This document shows positions 31,289 to 40,340 of a DNA stretch of 52,062 bases, in pieces. The notes beneath the pieces were generated by a model. The model searched no databases and had not been told where the DNA came from. It was given only the letters and a program-made list of their open reading frames with translations. How positions within the stretch are numbered: the stretch's first letter is position 1; the number at the start of each line of letters is the position of its first letter. The DNA is taken from assembly GCA_900543585.1 (NCBI GenBank), contig UQRP01000017.1, forward strand, positions 1 through 52,062, given 5' to 3'. Source of the DNA: an uncultured Prevotella sp. Lineage in GTDB: Bacteria; Bacteroidota; Bacteroidia; Bacteroidales; Bacteroidaceae. Made by a program: the position numbers and the translations under genes.

Positions 31289-32836
31289 TTAATAGCAGAG
31301 TCCTAACGAGACTCCTATGGTAGACGCATGCAGGTGGTTGTTGGCGTGGGCGTAGTCGCCGTAAGCTTTTATAAACCACATTGCATGTGTCTTTTTTATG
31401 GTCAGCGGAAACTGGTAGGTCAGCTGCACGTGCCCTGTCCACCAGTTGGCGCCATAATAATCTTGGTCAGGGATAAGCACATTGACAGCATAGTCTGTCG
31501 TGGCATCATAGAGCGCCAGTTCATTTTTCAGAGAGGTATGCAGCCCGGCCTTGGCTTCTGCCCACAGTCTTCCTTTCATAAAGCCATATCCGCCGTTCAC
31601 ACTCCAGTCCATGTGTTCGTATTTGAAGCGGGAGGTGTGAAGTAGGTATTTGTTGCGTGTCGTTGCTAAAGCCCCGTCAGATCCGATATACCCGCGCAAG
31701 GCCTCGCCATCGGTAATATCGAGGCGGTAGCGGAGGTTGAGGTTGAGGACGTTGACCTGATAGCGCTTCTTAAATTTCAGCAGTGTGGCATAATGATAGC
31801 TGTTCAGTCCTGTCTCCGGATCTGTTGTCGTCTCCAGCTCCTGCCGATATTCATCGGCATAAGCCTGCTCGTAGCCTGCGCCGAAGTCTGCCTCGTGGAT
31901 GAATCGGCCAACCTTGATGCGGTTGAGGGTTGAGAAGCCAAAGATATACTGCCGGTAGTGTCCCGGCTCATACTTATATTGACCGTAGATATCCTCGTTG
32001 CCACGGTCTATGGTAAATCTTGACAGTGAGTAGACGTTGCTGTTCTTATAAGCATACGACAGCTCAGCGCCAAACTTGTGGTTGACCCATTCCCGTTGAA
32101 AGGCATTGTATCCATTCGTGATGCCTAATGCGTTCTCCATGCCTGTCATGGTGTAGTACATCAGAGAGGCATCGGTCTGCACGGTCTGAATGTTGGGTAT
32201 TTTCTCTTTATATCTGTTGTAGTGTCCGGCCAGTCCTATGGCGTTGTTTCCGAAGGAGAATGTGATGGCTGGCGTAATCTGGTATTGCAGCATCTGACTT
32301 CTGCTCCTCGGGTCTCTCAGGCGGCTGAGGTCGCCGACACGATAGTCGAGTCTCACGCCAAAGCGCCAAGGGCCAAAGTTGCAGGTGCCGAGGGCTGCGG
32401 TGAGGTCGATGTCCTGCCGGTCGTACTTGCCTTTTACTGCAGACCCGGAGAAGTATGGGTCGCTGTTGTACGAGCGGCGGACGTCGCTCCAGGCTCTGTC
32501 ATGGGTGCGGCCGGTGTTGAAGCTGAAGCGTCCGTAGCCATAGAAAAGGCGGCTGAGCCGCTGGTAGCTCTCGGTGAAGAAAGTCAGGTCGTTGCTCATT
32601 CCGCCTTCCTGCACGCGATGGAGGTTGCCATTGTGGTGATTGTAGTCCACGGCGGCAATCCCGCGTCCACGGGCAGAGTCAGCGGAGAGCCCGGCGGCGT
32701 TCTCTGTGAGCCGCCAGAGCTGTGTGGCATCGCTGTAGAAGTAGGCGCCTTTGTCTGTCAGACGTTGTGCTTGACTGCCAAGCGATAGAGACAGAAGGCA
32801 TGAGAGCGTGAATATCCTTGTGGTTGTCTTATTCAT
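31289..32836 (-). CDS. Outer-membrane beta-barrel protein, DUF6850-like
   Basis: 515-residue predicted outer-membrane protein. It has a signal peptide (LSLSLGSQAQ), then alternating aromatic beta strands throughout (FSFNTGRTHD, FGVRLDYRVG, LNLNLRYRLD, WSVNGGYGF) and ends in an aromatic residue (LGLCY), as barrel proteins often do. I believe it belongs to DUF6850. It is the last gene of a three-gene operon after the TonB receptor and the DUF4876 lipoprotein, 21 bp from the latter. Role unknown; it could be a second pore or a scaffold for the uptake system. Confidence 0.75.
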   Translation of the reverse strand: MNKTTTRIFTLSCLLSLSLGSQAQRLTDKGAYFYSDATQLWRLTENAAGLSADSARGRGIAAVDYNHHNGNLHRVQEGGMSNDLTFFTESYQRLSRLFYGYGRFSFNTGRTHDRAWSDVRRSYNSDPYFSGSAVKGKYDRQDIDLTAALGTCNFGPWRFGVRLDYRVGDLSRLRDPRSRSQMLQYQITPAITFSFGNNAIGLAGHYNRYKEKIPNIQTVQTDASLMYYTMTGMENALGITNGYNAFQREWVNHKFGAELSYAYKNSNVYSLSRFTIDRGNEDIYGQYKYEPGHYRQYIFGFSTLNRIKVGRFIHEADFGAGYEQAYADEYRQELETTTDPETGLNSYHYATLLKFKKRYQVNVLNLNLRYRLDITDGEALRGYIGSDGALATTRNKYLLHTSRFKYEHMDWSVNGGYGFMKGRLWAEAKAGLHTSLKNELALYDATTDYAVNVLIPDQDYYGANWWTGHVQLTYQFPLTIKKTHAMWFIKAYGDYAHANNHLHASTIGVSLGLCY

Positions 32837-32857
32837 AATTGCTGAGTGGTGGGGCTG

Positions 32858-34087
32858 TTAATAATCGTAGTTGCGTGGCTTTGCTGCTGTTATGACTTCA
32901 AAGTCGGCGCTACTGTTGTTGGTGTCCGTGAGAATCTTATGACCGTCTTTACCCGTTCGGTTGGATATTTTCCTTACGACGGTCTCGCCGTTGTATCCCG
33001 TTACGGAGTTGATGTATGTGTATCCGGCGTCAAGGCTGTTGACGAGACGTTTGGTGTCCACATCAACCGTGCCTCGGTTGGTGTATTTCAATATCTCTAC
33101 GGCATCGGTGATAACGGCGTTGGGCATGAGCTTATACTGTGAGCCCTTTGTCTTGCCGTAGGCGTAGATGAGTGGCCAAACCGCTATCTCGTCTTCAGAG
33201 GCACGGAAGATGACGATGCTGTTAGGACCACCGCTCAGCAGATTCATATAGTTCAGCGAGGCGCTGAAGCTGTAGAGAACCTCCATATCCGGGACGGCGG
33301 GGTTGTTGATGAAGGCATTGCGTGTGCGCGTATCGTTGACATCGTAGTCAGCATCGAGGAGGTTGGGCGAGGAGGCTGACCCGGCCGTAGAGTGGTCGAT
33401 GGCGCTGTTGGCGATGACAACAGTACCTCCCGGCGCAATCTCTTTCGTGGCATCTGGGAGGCGGAAGATTTGTTTAAGTGCCGTGGAGTCAGGATGTTCA
33501 GCATTGAGATAGTCGGTGCTCCAACCTTTCGAGTCGCTTTCTACGAGTCCTATGCAGAGCCCCGCCACGTCAATGGTGTTGTCGCTCTGGTTGTAGAGCT
33601 CAATGTACTGGTCTGCGTTGTAGTTGCGGTTGGCATCATTCTTTGTCCCCGCAAAATAGACTTTGCTGATGACGAGGGATCGGCTGATGGAGAGTTGGGT
33701 AGGCAGCTGCAGGGTTGTGAGCGCCTCTGTACCTATGAGGCTGTTGACGAGCGTGCCGCTGACGACGGCCCCGTCGTTGACCTGGTCGTCGCCGGTATAC
33801 TGTTTATACGCATCGCTTGTCAGGTTCCATGATGTTGTGAGGGTGTAGACATCGGGGATGACGCCTTTGAAGTGTGCAATGCCGTCAGCATCGGTCAGCG
33901 CCTGCTGTGACTGACCGCCCGACTGTGAGAGGGTGACGGTATGCCCTTCATAGTCGGTGGAGATGAACTCCTCGGGCATGAGCAGGTGGACGTCAACATC
34001 GACGGCCTGGGTCGTGTCATCATAGTCGACGCAGGAAGCCATGCATAGTACGGAAGCTAAAAGCCAGATATATGTTTTCTTCATCAT
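32858..34087 (-). CDS. DUF4876-like surface lipoprotein
   Basis: 409-residue lipoprotein (MCMASC-type end with Cys19, then VDYDDT, acidic as in surface-exported lipoproteins). An N-terminal Ig-like/carboxypeptidase-regulatory-like domain (VTLSQSGG..ALTDADGIAHFKGVIPDVYTL) precedes a lamin-tail-like region with YNADQYIELYNQSDNTIDVAGL and IFRLP, typical of the DUF4876 family as I recall it. It lies 8 bp downstream of the TonB-receptor gene, the position where SusD-like capture proteins are usually found, so it may be a ligand-binding partner of the receptor. The substrate is unknown and no enzyme is encoded in the operon. Confidence 0.75.
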   Translation of the reverse strand: MMKKTYIWLLASVLCMASCVDYDDTTQAVDVDVHLLMPEEFISTDYEGHTVTLSQSGGQSQQALTDADGIAHFKGVIPDVYTLTTSWNLTSDAYKQYTGDDQVNDGAVVSGTLVNSLIGTEALTTLQLPTQLSISRSLVISKVYFAGTKNDANRNYNADQYIELYNQSDNTIDVAGLCIGLVESDSKGWSTDYLNAEHPDSTALKQIFRLPDATKEIAPGGTVVIANSAIDHSTAGSASSPNLLDADYDVNDTRTRNAFINNPAVPDMEVLYSFSASLNYMNLLSGGPNSIVIFRASEDEIAVWPLIYAYGKTKGSQYKLMPNAVITDAVEILKYTNRGTVDVDTKRLVNSLDAGYTYINSVTGYNGETVVRKISNRTGKDGHKILTDTNNSSADFEVITAAKPRNYDY

Positions 34088-34095
34088 AGTGGATA

Positions 34096-36843
34096 TTAAA
34101 GGTTGAAGTAAAGCTCTACACCATAGCTGAAGTTGTTGGTATTACGCTGTGAGAGGGTAGAGGTGTTGTTGCCTTTGAGATAGGGCTCGTAGAAGAGGCA
34201 GTTGTTGACGAACAGTGACAGTCCGCCGAAGTCTCCGAGCTCTTTTGTTACCCTTGCAGAGAGGTTCCATGTTGATGGCGTCTTCGACGGTCCGGCGTTG
34301 TTAGCTTTGGTGTCGAGGTCGCTGATACTGATTCCCTGCTGTCCGGCGGGCATGGTGGCGTAGTAGCTGCCGTCGAGTCCGATGAATCCAGACCGCATGT
34401 CAGGTGTGATGGCATGGTAGTCTAAGTTGGTGTCTATCCAGCCTGTTGCTTGCTTGTCTTGCGACCAGCTCTCGCGCCAGTCCTGCCAGATGACCTGAGC
34501 CGTAAAGGAGGCCACCATGCGCAGCCGGGGAATATTTGTGACGATGCGCAGGGTGTTGAGGAAACGGCGGTATTCATCGTAGTCATAGTCTTCGCCTGTG
34601 GGGTAGACAACCTTAAACGGCGTCAGATTATAGGCGTTGTACGAACTTGGCAGCAGAGCTGTCTTCACGTTAGCGGCTCCGATGTTTGTGCTCCAAGTCT
34701 TCGTACGGGAATAGGCACCGCTGAAATAGAATGTGGTATGGATGGGCTTTATCTCACCAAAGTCGAAGTCGAATTCTATGCCTTTGTTGACCGTAGCACT
34801 CGTATTGCCCACACTGCCGTTCGACATGAAGACAATATCTTTGCGTGCCGGGTCGTTATAGTTGATGGTTGTTGCGGCGCCGGGCGTCACAACAAGTCCA
34901 TGGGAGCAGTCATAGTAGTTGGACTCATAGACGCGGTAGGAGGTCAGTGCTCCAAATCCCTTCGGTGTCCGGTCTTGGTAAGCCAGGACGCTGAGCTTGC
35001 CTCCCCAGGGCAGACGGATGTCTATGCCGCCTTCTATCTTCGTTGTGGTGGCATTCTTGAGACTCTTGTTCTTCTTCACCTCACTGACTTCCGTGTGGTA
35101 GACGAGCAGCTGGGCGGGAGCGTCATCCTGTGGCATGTAGCTGGCGGCAAGTCGGTCCTGGTAAATCTTGTCGGGATAGAGGTAGTCCAGACCGGGCGTC
35201 TTGCTGTTGAGGCCTATCCCGGCGCGGAGGTCGAGCCATCTTGTCACGGCAAAACTCATGTTGAAGCGGGGGCTCAGCGCATAGGTGGCAATATCCGATG
35301 CTGGCTGCAACGCGGTGAAGCGCAGGCCAAACTGAGCTCTGAGCTGGTTGACCTTGTTGAGATTCCAGATGAAGTTGTCTTCGGCATAGGCGTTGACTTG
35401 GTGCAGGCCGGGAATATCTTTGAAAGCGCGGGGACGTCCGTCGGCATTGGGACGATAAGGACGGCTGTCGTCAGCATTATAGTAGCCTTTACCGCTGTTC
35501 TTGTCGTAGTGGTATTCCAGTCCTATCTTGAAATTTTGCCTTGTCTTGCCAGCGCGCAGATAGAAGGCGTCGTTGACCTTTGCGAAGATATTCCAGGGTC
35601 TCGACGCTGTATAGCCAGTAGCGAGATAGCTGCCGTAAATCCATGGCACGCTGTAGTATCCGGTCTCATGAGCTGTCAGTATGGCGGTGTTCGCGGTCCC
35701 TACATAGCCGGTATTCTTCGTGTCCTGCCACCCGTAGTTGAAACCGAAGGTGTACGACAGCGTGCGTGCAAGCGCCTTGTCGATGTTCAGTCTGCCGTTA
35801 TGGGTAAGCGCGAAGGTAGCGTTTGTGTTCTTATTCTCACTGCCGTCCTGCTTGGCATCAGGGTCGTTTCCACTCCATTGGCGGGCATAGAGAAAGCGCA
35901 GCTTGGTGTCGGTATGCCATCGGTGTGTGATGTCATAGCTGTAGCCCAGGCTCCCCGTATAGCGGCCATACGACCGCGTCTTCTCGCGGGGGTTCCCCCA
36001 GGCCTTGGCATAGTCGAAGTTGAAGTTCAGAATGCCGGCACGCTCCAGGCTGAAGCCCTTGCCTAAGGAGTAGTTTTGCAGCACGGGGCTTATCTTGCCT
36101 TTCACCTGCCATGGCGTTACGCCAGCCTTGGTGTGTACGACGACGAGTCCGCTGGTCAGGTCGCCGTATTCTGCTGACGGGATGCCGCGGATGACCTCCA
36201 CGTTGTCGATGTCGTCGGCAGAGATCTGACGCAGGTCCGTACCGGTGAAGGCGGCTGCATTGAAGCTGCCCTGACTCAGGGCTCCGTTGTTGCTCATTGG
36301 CACCCCGTCCATGATGACGCTGCTGCCAAAAGCACTCGTGTTATTGTTGACGAGGGTGCGGAGCTGAAGATTGCTCTGTGCGGTGAGGTCCTGGTTCTGT
36401 ATGAGCTGTCCGGGAATGAGCTGCATGACATCAGCGAGCGATGCTGCCTGCAGGTGGTCGATGGCCTGCCTGCCGATGAGACTGCTTGTCGAGGACCCTG
36501 CGGCATTCTGCTTGGCAGTGACGACGACTTCGCGCAGCGCCAGAGACGTGGGCGTGAGCCGGATGTCGAGCTTCACATCCGCGGCGACTTTGAGCGTCGT
36601 GGTATATTCTTGATAGCCGACATAGGTTATCTTCAGCAGATAGGTTCCTTCCGGGACATTGTCGAAGGACGCCTTGCCGTCGATGTCGGTAGCGGCAAAA
36701 GCGGCTAGTGAGGGGATGCTTGCCGTGGCCATGAGAACGGGCTCACCGGTAGTCTTGTCTTTTACGGACAACGACACCTTGTGGGCTGAGGCCGTCAGCA
36801 CCGATAAGAGAAGGAAGATGAAGAGGAGTTTTCTCTTTGCCAT
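34096..36843 (-). CDS. TonB-dependent outer-membrane receptor with CarboxypepD_reg-like domain
   Basis: 915-residue receptor; ATG 36843 (MAKRKLLFIFLLLSVLTASA signal) is preferred over an upstream frame extension that runs across the promoter. The regulatory-like domain spans about 20-100 (VKDKTTGEPVLMATASIP, FDNVPEGTYLLKITYVGYQ in parts). It is followed by REVVVTAKQ as TonB box, the plug (SLADVMQLIPGQL, IDNVEVIRGIPSAEYGDLTSG) and a beta barrel ending YGVELYFNL. It is not of SusC type: no long SusC plug signature and no SusD partner. Head gene of the DUF4876/DUF6850 operon. Iron, cobalamin or peptide could be the cargo; nothing here decides it. Confidence 0.92.
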   Translation of the reverse strand: MAKRKLLFIFLLLSVLTASAHKVSLSVKDKTTGEPVLMATASIPSLAAFAATDIDGKASFDNVPEGTYLLKITYVGYQEYTTTLKVAADVKLDIRLTPTSLALREVVVTAKQNAAGSSTSSLIGRQAIDHLQAASLADVMQLIPGQLIQNQDLTAQSNLQLRTLVNNNTSAFGSSVIMDGVPMSNNGALSQGSFNAAAFTGTDLRQISADDIDNVEVIRGIPSAEYGDLTSGLVVVHTKAGVTPWQVKGKISPVLQNYSLGKGFSLERAGILNFNFDYAKAWGNPREKTRSYGRYTGSLGYSYDITHRWHTDTKLRFLYARQWSGNDPDAKQDGSENKNTNATFALTHNGRLNIDKALARTLSYTFGFNYGWQDTKNTGYVGTANTAILTAHETGYYSVPWIYGSYLATGYTASRPWNIFAKVNDAFYLRAGKTRQNFKIGLEYHYDKNSGKGYYNADDSRPYRPNADGRPRAFKDIPGLHQVNAYAEDNFIWNLNKVNQLRAQFGLRFTALQPASDIATYALSPRFNMSFAVTRWLDLRAGIGLNSKTPGLDYLYPDKIYQDRLAASYMPQDDAPAQLLVYHTEVSEVKKNKSLKNATTTKIEGGIDIRLPWGGKLSVLAYQDRTPKGFGALTSYRVYESNYYDCSHGLVVTPGAATTINYNDPARKDIVFMSNGSVGNTSATVNKGIEFDFDFGEIKPIHTTFYFSGAYSRTKTWSTNIGAANVKTALLPSSYNAYNLTPFKVVYPTGEDYDYDEYRRFLNTLRIVTNIPRLRMVASFTAQVIWQDWRESWSQDKQATGWIDTNLDYHAITPDMRSGFIGLDGSYYATMPAGQQGISISDLDTKANNAGPSKTPSTWNLSARVTKELGDFGGLSLFVNNCLFYEPYLKGNNTSTLSQRNTNNFSYGVELYFNL

Positions 36844-36891
36844 AAGGAATGTGTGAAAAGTAAAAACTTTGTGTAGCTTTATTAATAGATG

Positions 36892-36899
36892 CAAAGTTA
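36892..36899 (-). promoter_or_regulatory. -7 box of the TonB-receptor operon
   Basis: The minus strand reads TAACTTTG, a perfect TAnnTTTG, 48 bp ahead of ATG 36843. No cobalamin riboswitch could fit in so short a leader. Confidence 0.65.
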
Positions 36900-36958
36900 A
36901 GACTTTTCTGCTACTTTTAGGGCGAAAAGGAATACCCAATAATAGGTATTTATAGAAA

Positions 36959-36982
36959 AAGGAGGCCGGTCTTGGCCTCCTT
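36959..36982 (-). terminator. Intrinsic terminator of the arginine-proline operon
   Basis: AAGGAGGCC (36959-36967) pairs with GGCCTCCTT (36974-36982), loop GGTCTT. On the minus strand the stem is followed by TTTCTATAAA. It lies 30 bp after the argF' stop. Confidence 0.82.
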
Positions 36983-37012
36983 ATAGGTATCTTTTATGCT
37001 CTTTTGAGCCCT

Positions 37013-37996
37013 TTACAGGCTTTCGAGCACGCGTTTAAGTACAACCTCAGCAGAAATCTCTCTGTTGGCGGCCTCAGGTATGACGAGGCTGTGCGGGCTC
37101 TCTATGACATCGTCTGTCACGATAAGGCCACGGCGCACAGGCAGGCAGTGCATGAAGTAGCCGTCGTCGGTCCATGACATATGCTCGCTGTCGACAGTCC
37201 ACGACATATCTTTCGAGAGTATCTTTCCGTAGTCAGCCTTGTTGTCAACCCCCGGACAGCTCCAGTTCTTGGCATAGACGAAGTCAGCACCTTCGAGGGC
37301 TTCTCGCTGGTTGTAGGTAACTTTGGCATTACCGGCAAACTTCGGGTCGAGTTCGTAGCCCTTAGGCTGTGCGATGGTGAAGTCGACGTCGGCAGCGTTC
37401 ATCCACTGTGCAAACGAGTTTGGCACGGCTTGGGGCAGCGCACGGCAGTGGGGAGCCCATGTCATGACAACTTTCGGACGTCGTCCGCCCTTCCCTGCCT
37501 TTATCTCATTCCATTTCTCGTGGATGGTAATCAGGTCGGCAAAGGCCTGCAGGGGGTGTACGGTAGCGGTCTCCATAGCCACGACGGGGCGTCCGGAGTA
37601 TTTCACAAACTGGTTGACGATGGTCTCGGCATAGTCGTAGTCGCGGTCGGAGAGACCGGCAAAGGAGCGCACGGCGATGATGTCGCAGTAGCAGCCCATG
37701 ACGGGGATAGCCTCTAAGAGGTGCTCGCTCTTGTCTCCGTCCATGATGACGCCACGCTCTGTCTCCAGCTTCCAGGCACCGGCGTTGACATCGAGCACAA
37801 TGACGTTCATGCCTAAGTTCATGGCAGCCTTCTGGGTAGAGAGGCGGGTGCGCAGGGAGTTATTGAAGAATATCATCAGCAGGGTCTTGTTCTTGCCCAA
37901 CTGCTGGTAGTCGAAGCGGTGAGCCTTCACCTCCTCGGCTTCTCTGACAGCGGCATGGAGGTCGCCGATGTCCTGTACGTTGAAGAATGTATGCAT
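37013..37996 (-). CDS. argF': N-succinyl-L-ornithine carbamoyltransferase (argF')
   Basis: 327-residue transcarbamylase that converts the N-acylated ornithine to N-acyl-citrulline in the Bacteroidetes arginine pathway. The carbamoyl-phosphate loop reads FFNNSLRTRLST (43-54), instead of the STRTR of ordinary ornithine carbamoyltransferases. HCLPVRRG near residue 287 is the second-substrate region. WKLETERGVIMDGDKSEH matches the special loop of this subfamily. Residue 90 is Ser; the B. fragilis enzyme has Pro there and the acetylornithine enzyme of Xanthomonas has Glu. Published mutants show that Ser at this place gives succinylornithine activity, so a succinyl substrate is predicted. Last gene of the operon, 15 bp after proA. 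Confidence 0.93.
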   Translation of the reverse strand: MHTFFNVQDIGDLHAAVREAEEVKAHRFDYQQLGKNKTLLMIFFNNSLRTRLSTQKAAMNLGMNVIVLDVNAGAWKLETERGVIMDGDKSEHLLEAIPVMGCYCDIIAVRSFAGLSDRDYDYAETIVNQFVKYSGRPVVAMETATVHPLQAFADLITIHEKWNEIKAGKGGRRPKVVMTWAPHCRALPQAVPNSFAQWMNAADVDFTIAQPKGYELDPKFAGNAKVTYNQREALEGADFVYAKNWSCPGVDNKADYGKILSKDMSWTVDSEHMSWTDDGYFMHCLPVRRGLIVTDDVIESPHSLVIPEAANREISAEVVLKRVLESL

Positions 37997-38011
37997 AGTA
38001 ATCAGTTTTAG

Positions 38012-39265
38012 TTATTCTCTTATCTGTCCGTTGCCCTCAATGAGCCATTTGTAGGTTGTTATCTCCTCCAAGGCCATAGGTCCGCGGGCGCCTAATTTCT
38101 GTGTCGAGATGCCTATCTCAGCGCCGAGGCCGAACTGTGCGCCGTCGGTGAAGCTCGTGGCAGCGTTGACATAGACGCAGGCAGCGTCGACCCTATCCTC
38201 GAAGGCCTTGGCATTCCCGGCATTCTCTGTCACGATGCTCTCACTGTGGCCGCTGCCGTAGGTGGCGATGTGCTCGATGGCTTCGTCGAGGCTGTCTACC
38301 GTGACGACGCCAGCCTGCAGGCTGAGCCACTCTGTGTTCCAAGTCTCTTGAGCGTCGTCGGCGGTAACTTCTGTCAGCAGCTCCTGAGGGTAATAGCCTT
38401 TGAGGGCTTTGTAAGCTCTCCCGTCGGCATGGAGCTTGACGCCCTTCGTGGCCAACGGCATGACGAGCTGTGGCAGGTCGGCCAGCCGTGAGGCGTGCAG
38501 GATAATGGTGTCGAGGGCGTTGCAGACGCTGCAGCGCCGTGTCTTGGCATTGTCGATGATGCGCTGTCCTTTCGCTAAGTCACCGTATTCGTCGAAGTAG
38601 CAGTGCACGACCCCGGCTCCCGTCTCTATGACGGGCACCTTGGCATTGTCGCGGACGAAAGTGATGAGGCGCTTGCCACCGCGGGGGATGCAGAGGTCGA
38701 TGTAGCCCACAGCCTGGAGCATGGCGCCCGTAGACTCGTGGGTGAAGGGCAGCAGCTCTACGGCACCCGTATCCACACCATGTGCTTTCAGCACATCTTT
38801 TATCAGCTCAACTCCTGCCTTACACGACTCCTCAGCGTCCTTGCCGCCTTTGAGCACGCAGGCGTTGCCGCTCTTGAAACAGAGGGAGAATACATCGAAG
38901 GTGACGTTTGGGCGTGCCTCATAAATCATACCTATCACACCGAAGGGAACGCTGATGCGGCGCAGGTGCAGGCCGTTGGCGAGCGTCTTGTCCTTGAGGG
39001 TGCGCCCTAAGGGGGAGGGTAGGGTAGCGACATGGCGCATGTCGGCAGCGATACCTTTCAGACGGTCGGCGGTGAGCAGCAGACGGTCATACATGGGGTT
39101 GGCCTTGTCCATGCGGGCAAGGTCTTGGGCATTGGCGGCAAGGAGGGTGGGAATCTCCCGGTCGATGGCATCGGCCACGGCATTAAGAATCTCGTTGCGC
39201 TTGTCGTCGGTCATCAGCTGCAAAGAGCGGCTGGCATGTTTGGCATTGATGAATTGTTGAAGCAT
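38012..39265 (-). CDS. proA: Gamma-glutamyl phosphate reductase (proA)
   Basis: 417-residue aldehyde-dehydrogenase-fold enzyme that reduces gamma-glutamyl phosphate to glutamate semialdehyde, the second step of proline synthesis. Recognisable features: the NADP region VPFGVIGMIYEARPNVT, LKGGKDAEESCKAG, and the active-site segment KTRRCSVCNALDTIILH with the catalytic Cys. The C-terminus FGLGAEIGISTQKLGARGPMALEEITTYKW (in parts) is the family signature. Length is normal. It lies 4 bp downstream of proB and is translated in the same operon as the arginine genes, an arrangement that ties glutamate use in both pathways. Confidence 0.96.
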   Translation of the reverse strand: MLQQFINAKHASRSLQLMTDDKRNEILNAVADAIDREIPTLLAANAQDLARMDKANPMYDRLLLTADRLKGIAADMRHVATLPSPLGRTLKDKTLANGLHLRRISVPFGVIGMIYEARPNVTFDVFSLCFKSGNACVLKGGKDAEESCKAGVELIKDVLKAHGVDTGAVELLPFTHESTGAMLQAVGYIDLCIPRGGKRLITFVRDNAKVPVIETGAGVVHCYFDEYGDLAKGQRIIDNAKTRRCSVCNALDTIILHASRLADLPQLVMPLATKGVKLHADGRAYKALKGYYPQELLTEVTADDAQETWNTEWLSLQAGVVTVDSLDEAIEHIATYGSGHSESIVTENAGNAKAFEDRVDAACVYVNAATSFTDGAQFGLGAEIGISTQKLGARGPMALEEITTYKWLIEGNGQIRE

Positions 39266-39269
39266 ATCT

Positions 39270-40340
39270 TTATTCCATGTAGAGGTAGTCGTAGTGTATC
39301 ATGGGCTTGACATCATGCTGTCCGATGACTTTTCTGGCCTCGGCGGCGTTATAGCCGCTGCGTCCTAAGGCTATCACCTTCCCTTCCGTATTGACAACGT
39401 CGATGATGTCGCCCTCCTCGAAGTCGCCGTCTATGGCTGTGATGCCGACGGGGAGCAGGCTGACGGCCTTGTCGCCCTTGAGGGCCTCTTCAGCTTTGGC
39501 ATTGATATGTACGCTGCCTTGTGCGAAGCTCTCGCTGTGGCCAATCCATTTCTTGATTCTCGAAGTAGGATTGGGGTTGGGACGGAACTCGGTGTGCATG
39601 GTCTGCTGCGGGTGCTCGGCCAGGTTGACGAGGATATTCTCCGACTGTCCGTTGGCGATGATGACCTTGATGCCTTCGTCAGCCACTTTGCTGGCTATCT
39701 TGGCCTTTGTCATCATGCCACCGCGCCCGAAGCCGCTCTTGGTGTCCTGGATATATTCTCCTAAGTCACGGTCGTAGTTGACCATCGGTATCACTCTGGT
39801 GCCCTTCTGTTTAGGATCGCCGTTATAGATGCCATCAACATTGGAGAGGATGACGAGGGTCTCGGCATTCATCATCGAGGCCACGAGCCCGGCGAGCTCG
39901 TCGTTGTCGGTGAACATCAGCTCTGTCACGCTGACGGGGTCGTTCTCGTTGATGATGGGCAGGATGCCGCTCTCCAACATCACGGAGATACACGACCGCT
40001 GGTTGAGGTATTCGCCACGTGTGGCGAAGCTCTCTTTCATCGTCAGCATCTGCCCGATGTTGACACCGTATTCTCTGAACAGGTCGTAGTAGAGTCCGAT
40101 GAGCTTCACCTGGCCCACGGCCGAGAAGAGCTGGCGCTGTTGTACGCTGTCGAGCTTGCGGTCGACATGCACCTCGCCGCGCCCGCTGGCCATAGAGCCT
40201 GACGAGACGAGGATGACCTCATAGCCGTGCGCCCGCAGCCAGACAATCTGGTCTACGATGGCCGACATACGCGTGACGTTGATGTTGCCGTCGGGACGTG
40301 TGAGGACGTTGCTGCCTACTTTGACGACGATTCTCTTCAT
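39270..40340 (-). CDS. proB: Glutamate 5-kinase (proB)
   Basis: 356-residue amino-acid kinase that phosphorylates glutamate at the gamma-carboxyl, the committed step of proline synthesis. The N-terminal kinase domain shows VVKVGSNVLT, VSSGSMASGRGEV, INENDPVSV and GFGRGGMMTKAKIA. A C-terminal PUA domain (about 275-350: AEEALKGDKAVSLLPVGI, ALGRSGYNAAEARKVIG in parts) is present, as in the long form. Its start overlaps the proC stop by 4 bp (ATGA), indicating translational coupling. Feedback inhibition by proline is expected from the family. Confidence 0.97.
   Translation of the reverse strand: MKRIVVKVGSNVLTRPDGNINVTRMSAIVDQIVWLRAHGYEVILVSSGSMASGRGEVHVDRKLDSVQQRQLFSAVGQVKLIGLYYDLFREYGVNIGQMLTMKESFATRGEYLNQRSCISVMLESGILPIINENDPVSVTELMFTDNDELAGLVASMMNAETLVILSNVDGIYNGDPKQKGTRVIPMVNYDRDLGEYIQDTKSGFGRGGMMTKAKIASKVADEGIKVIIANGQSENILVNLAEHPQQTMHTEFRPNPNPTSRIKKWIGHSESFAQGSVHINAKAEEALKGDKAVSLLPVGITAIDGDFEEGDIIDVVNTEGKVIALGRSGYNAAEARKVIGQHDVKPMIHYDYLYME

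Noticed and set aside
34450..36066. A 538-residue plus-strand open frame inside the TonB receptor
   Set aside because: Antisense shadow of a real receptor gene; no start signal or recognisable domain.
36844..36899. Cobalamin riboswitch ahead of the TonB receptor
   Set aside because: The leader between the -7 box and the start is under 50 nt and has no B12-box sequence.
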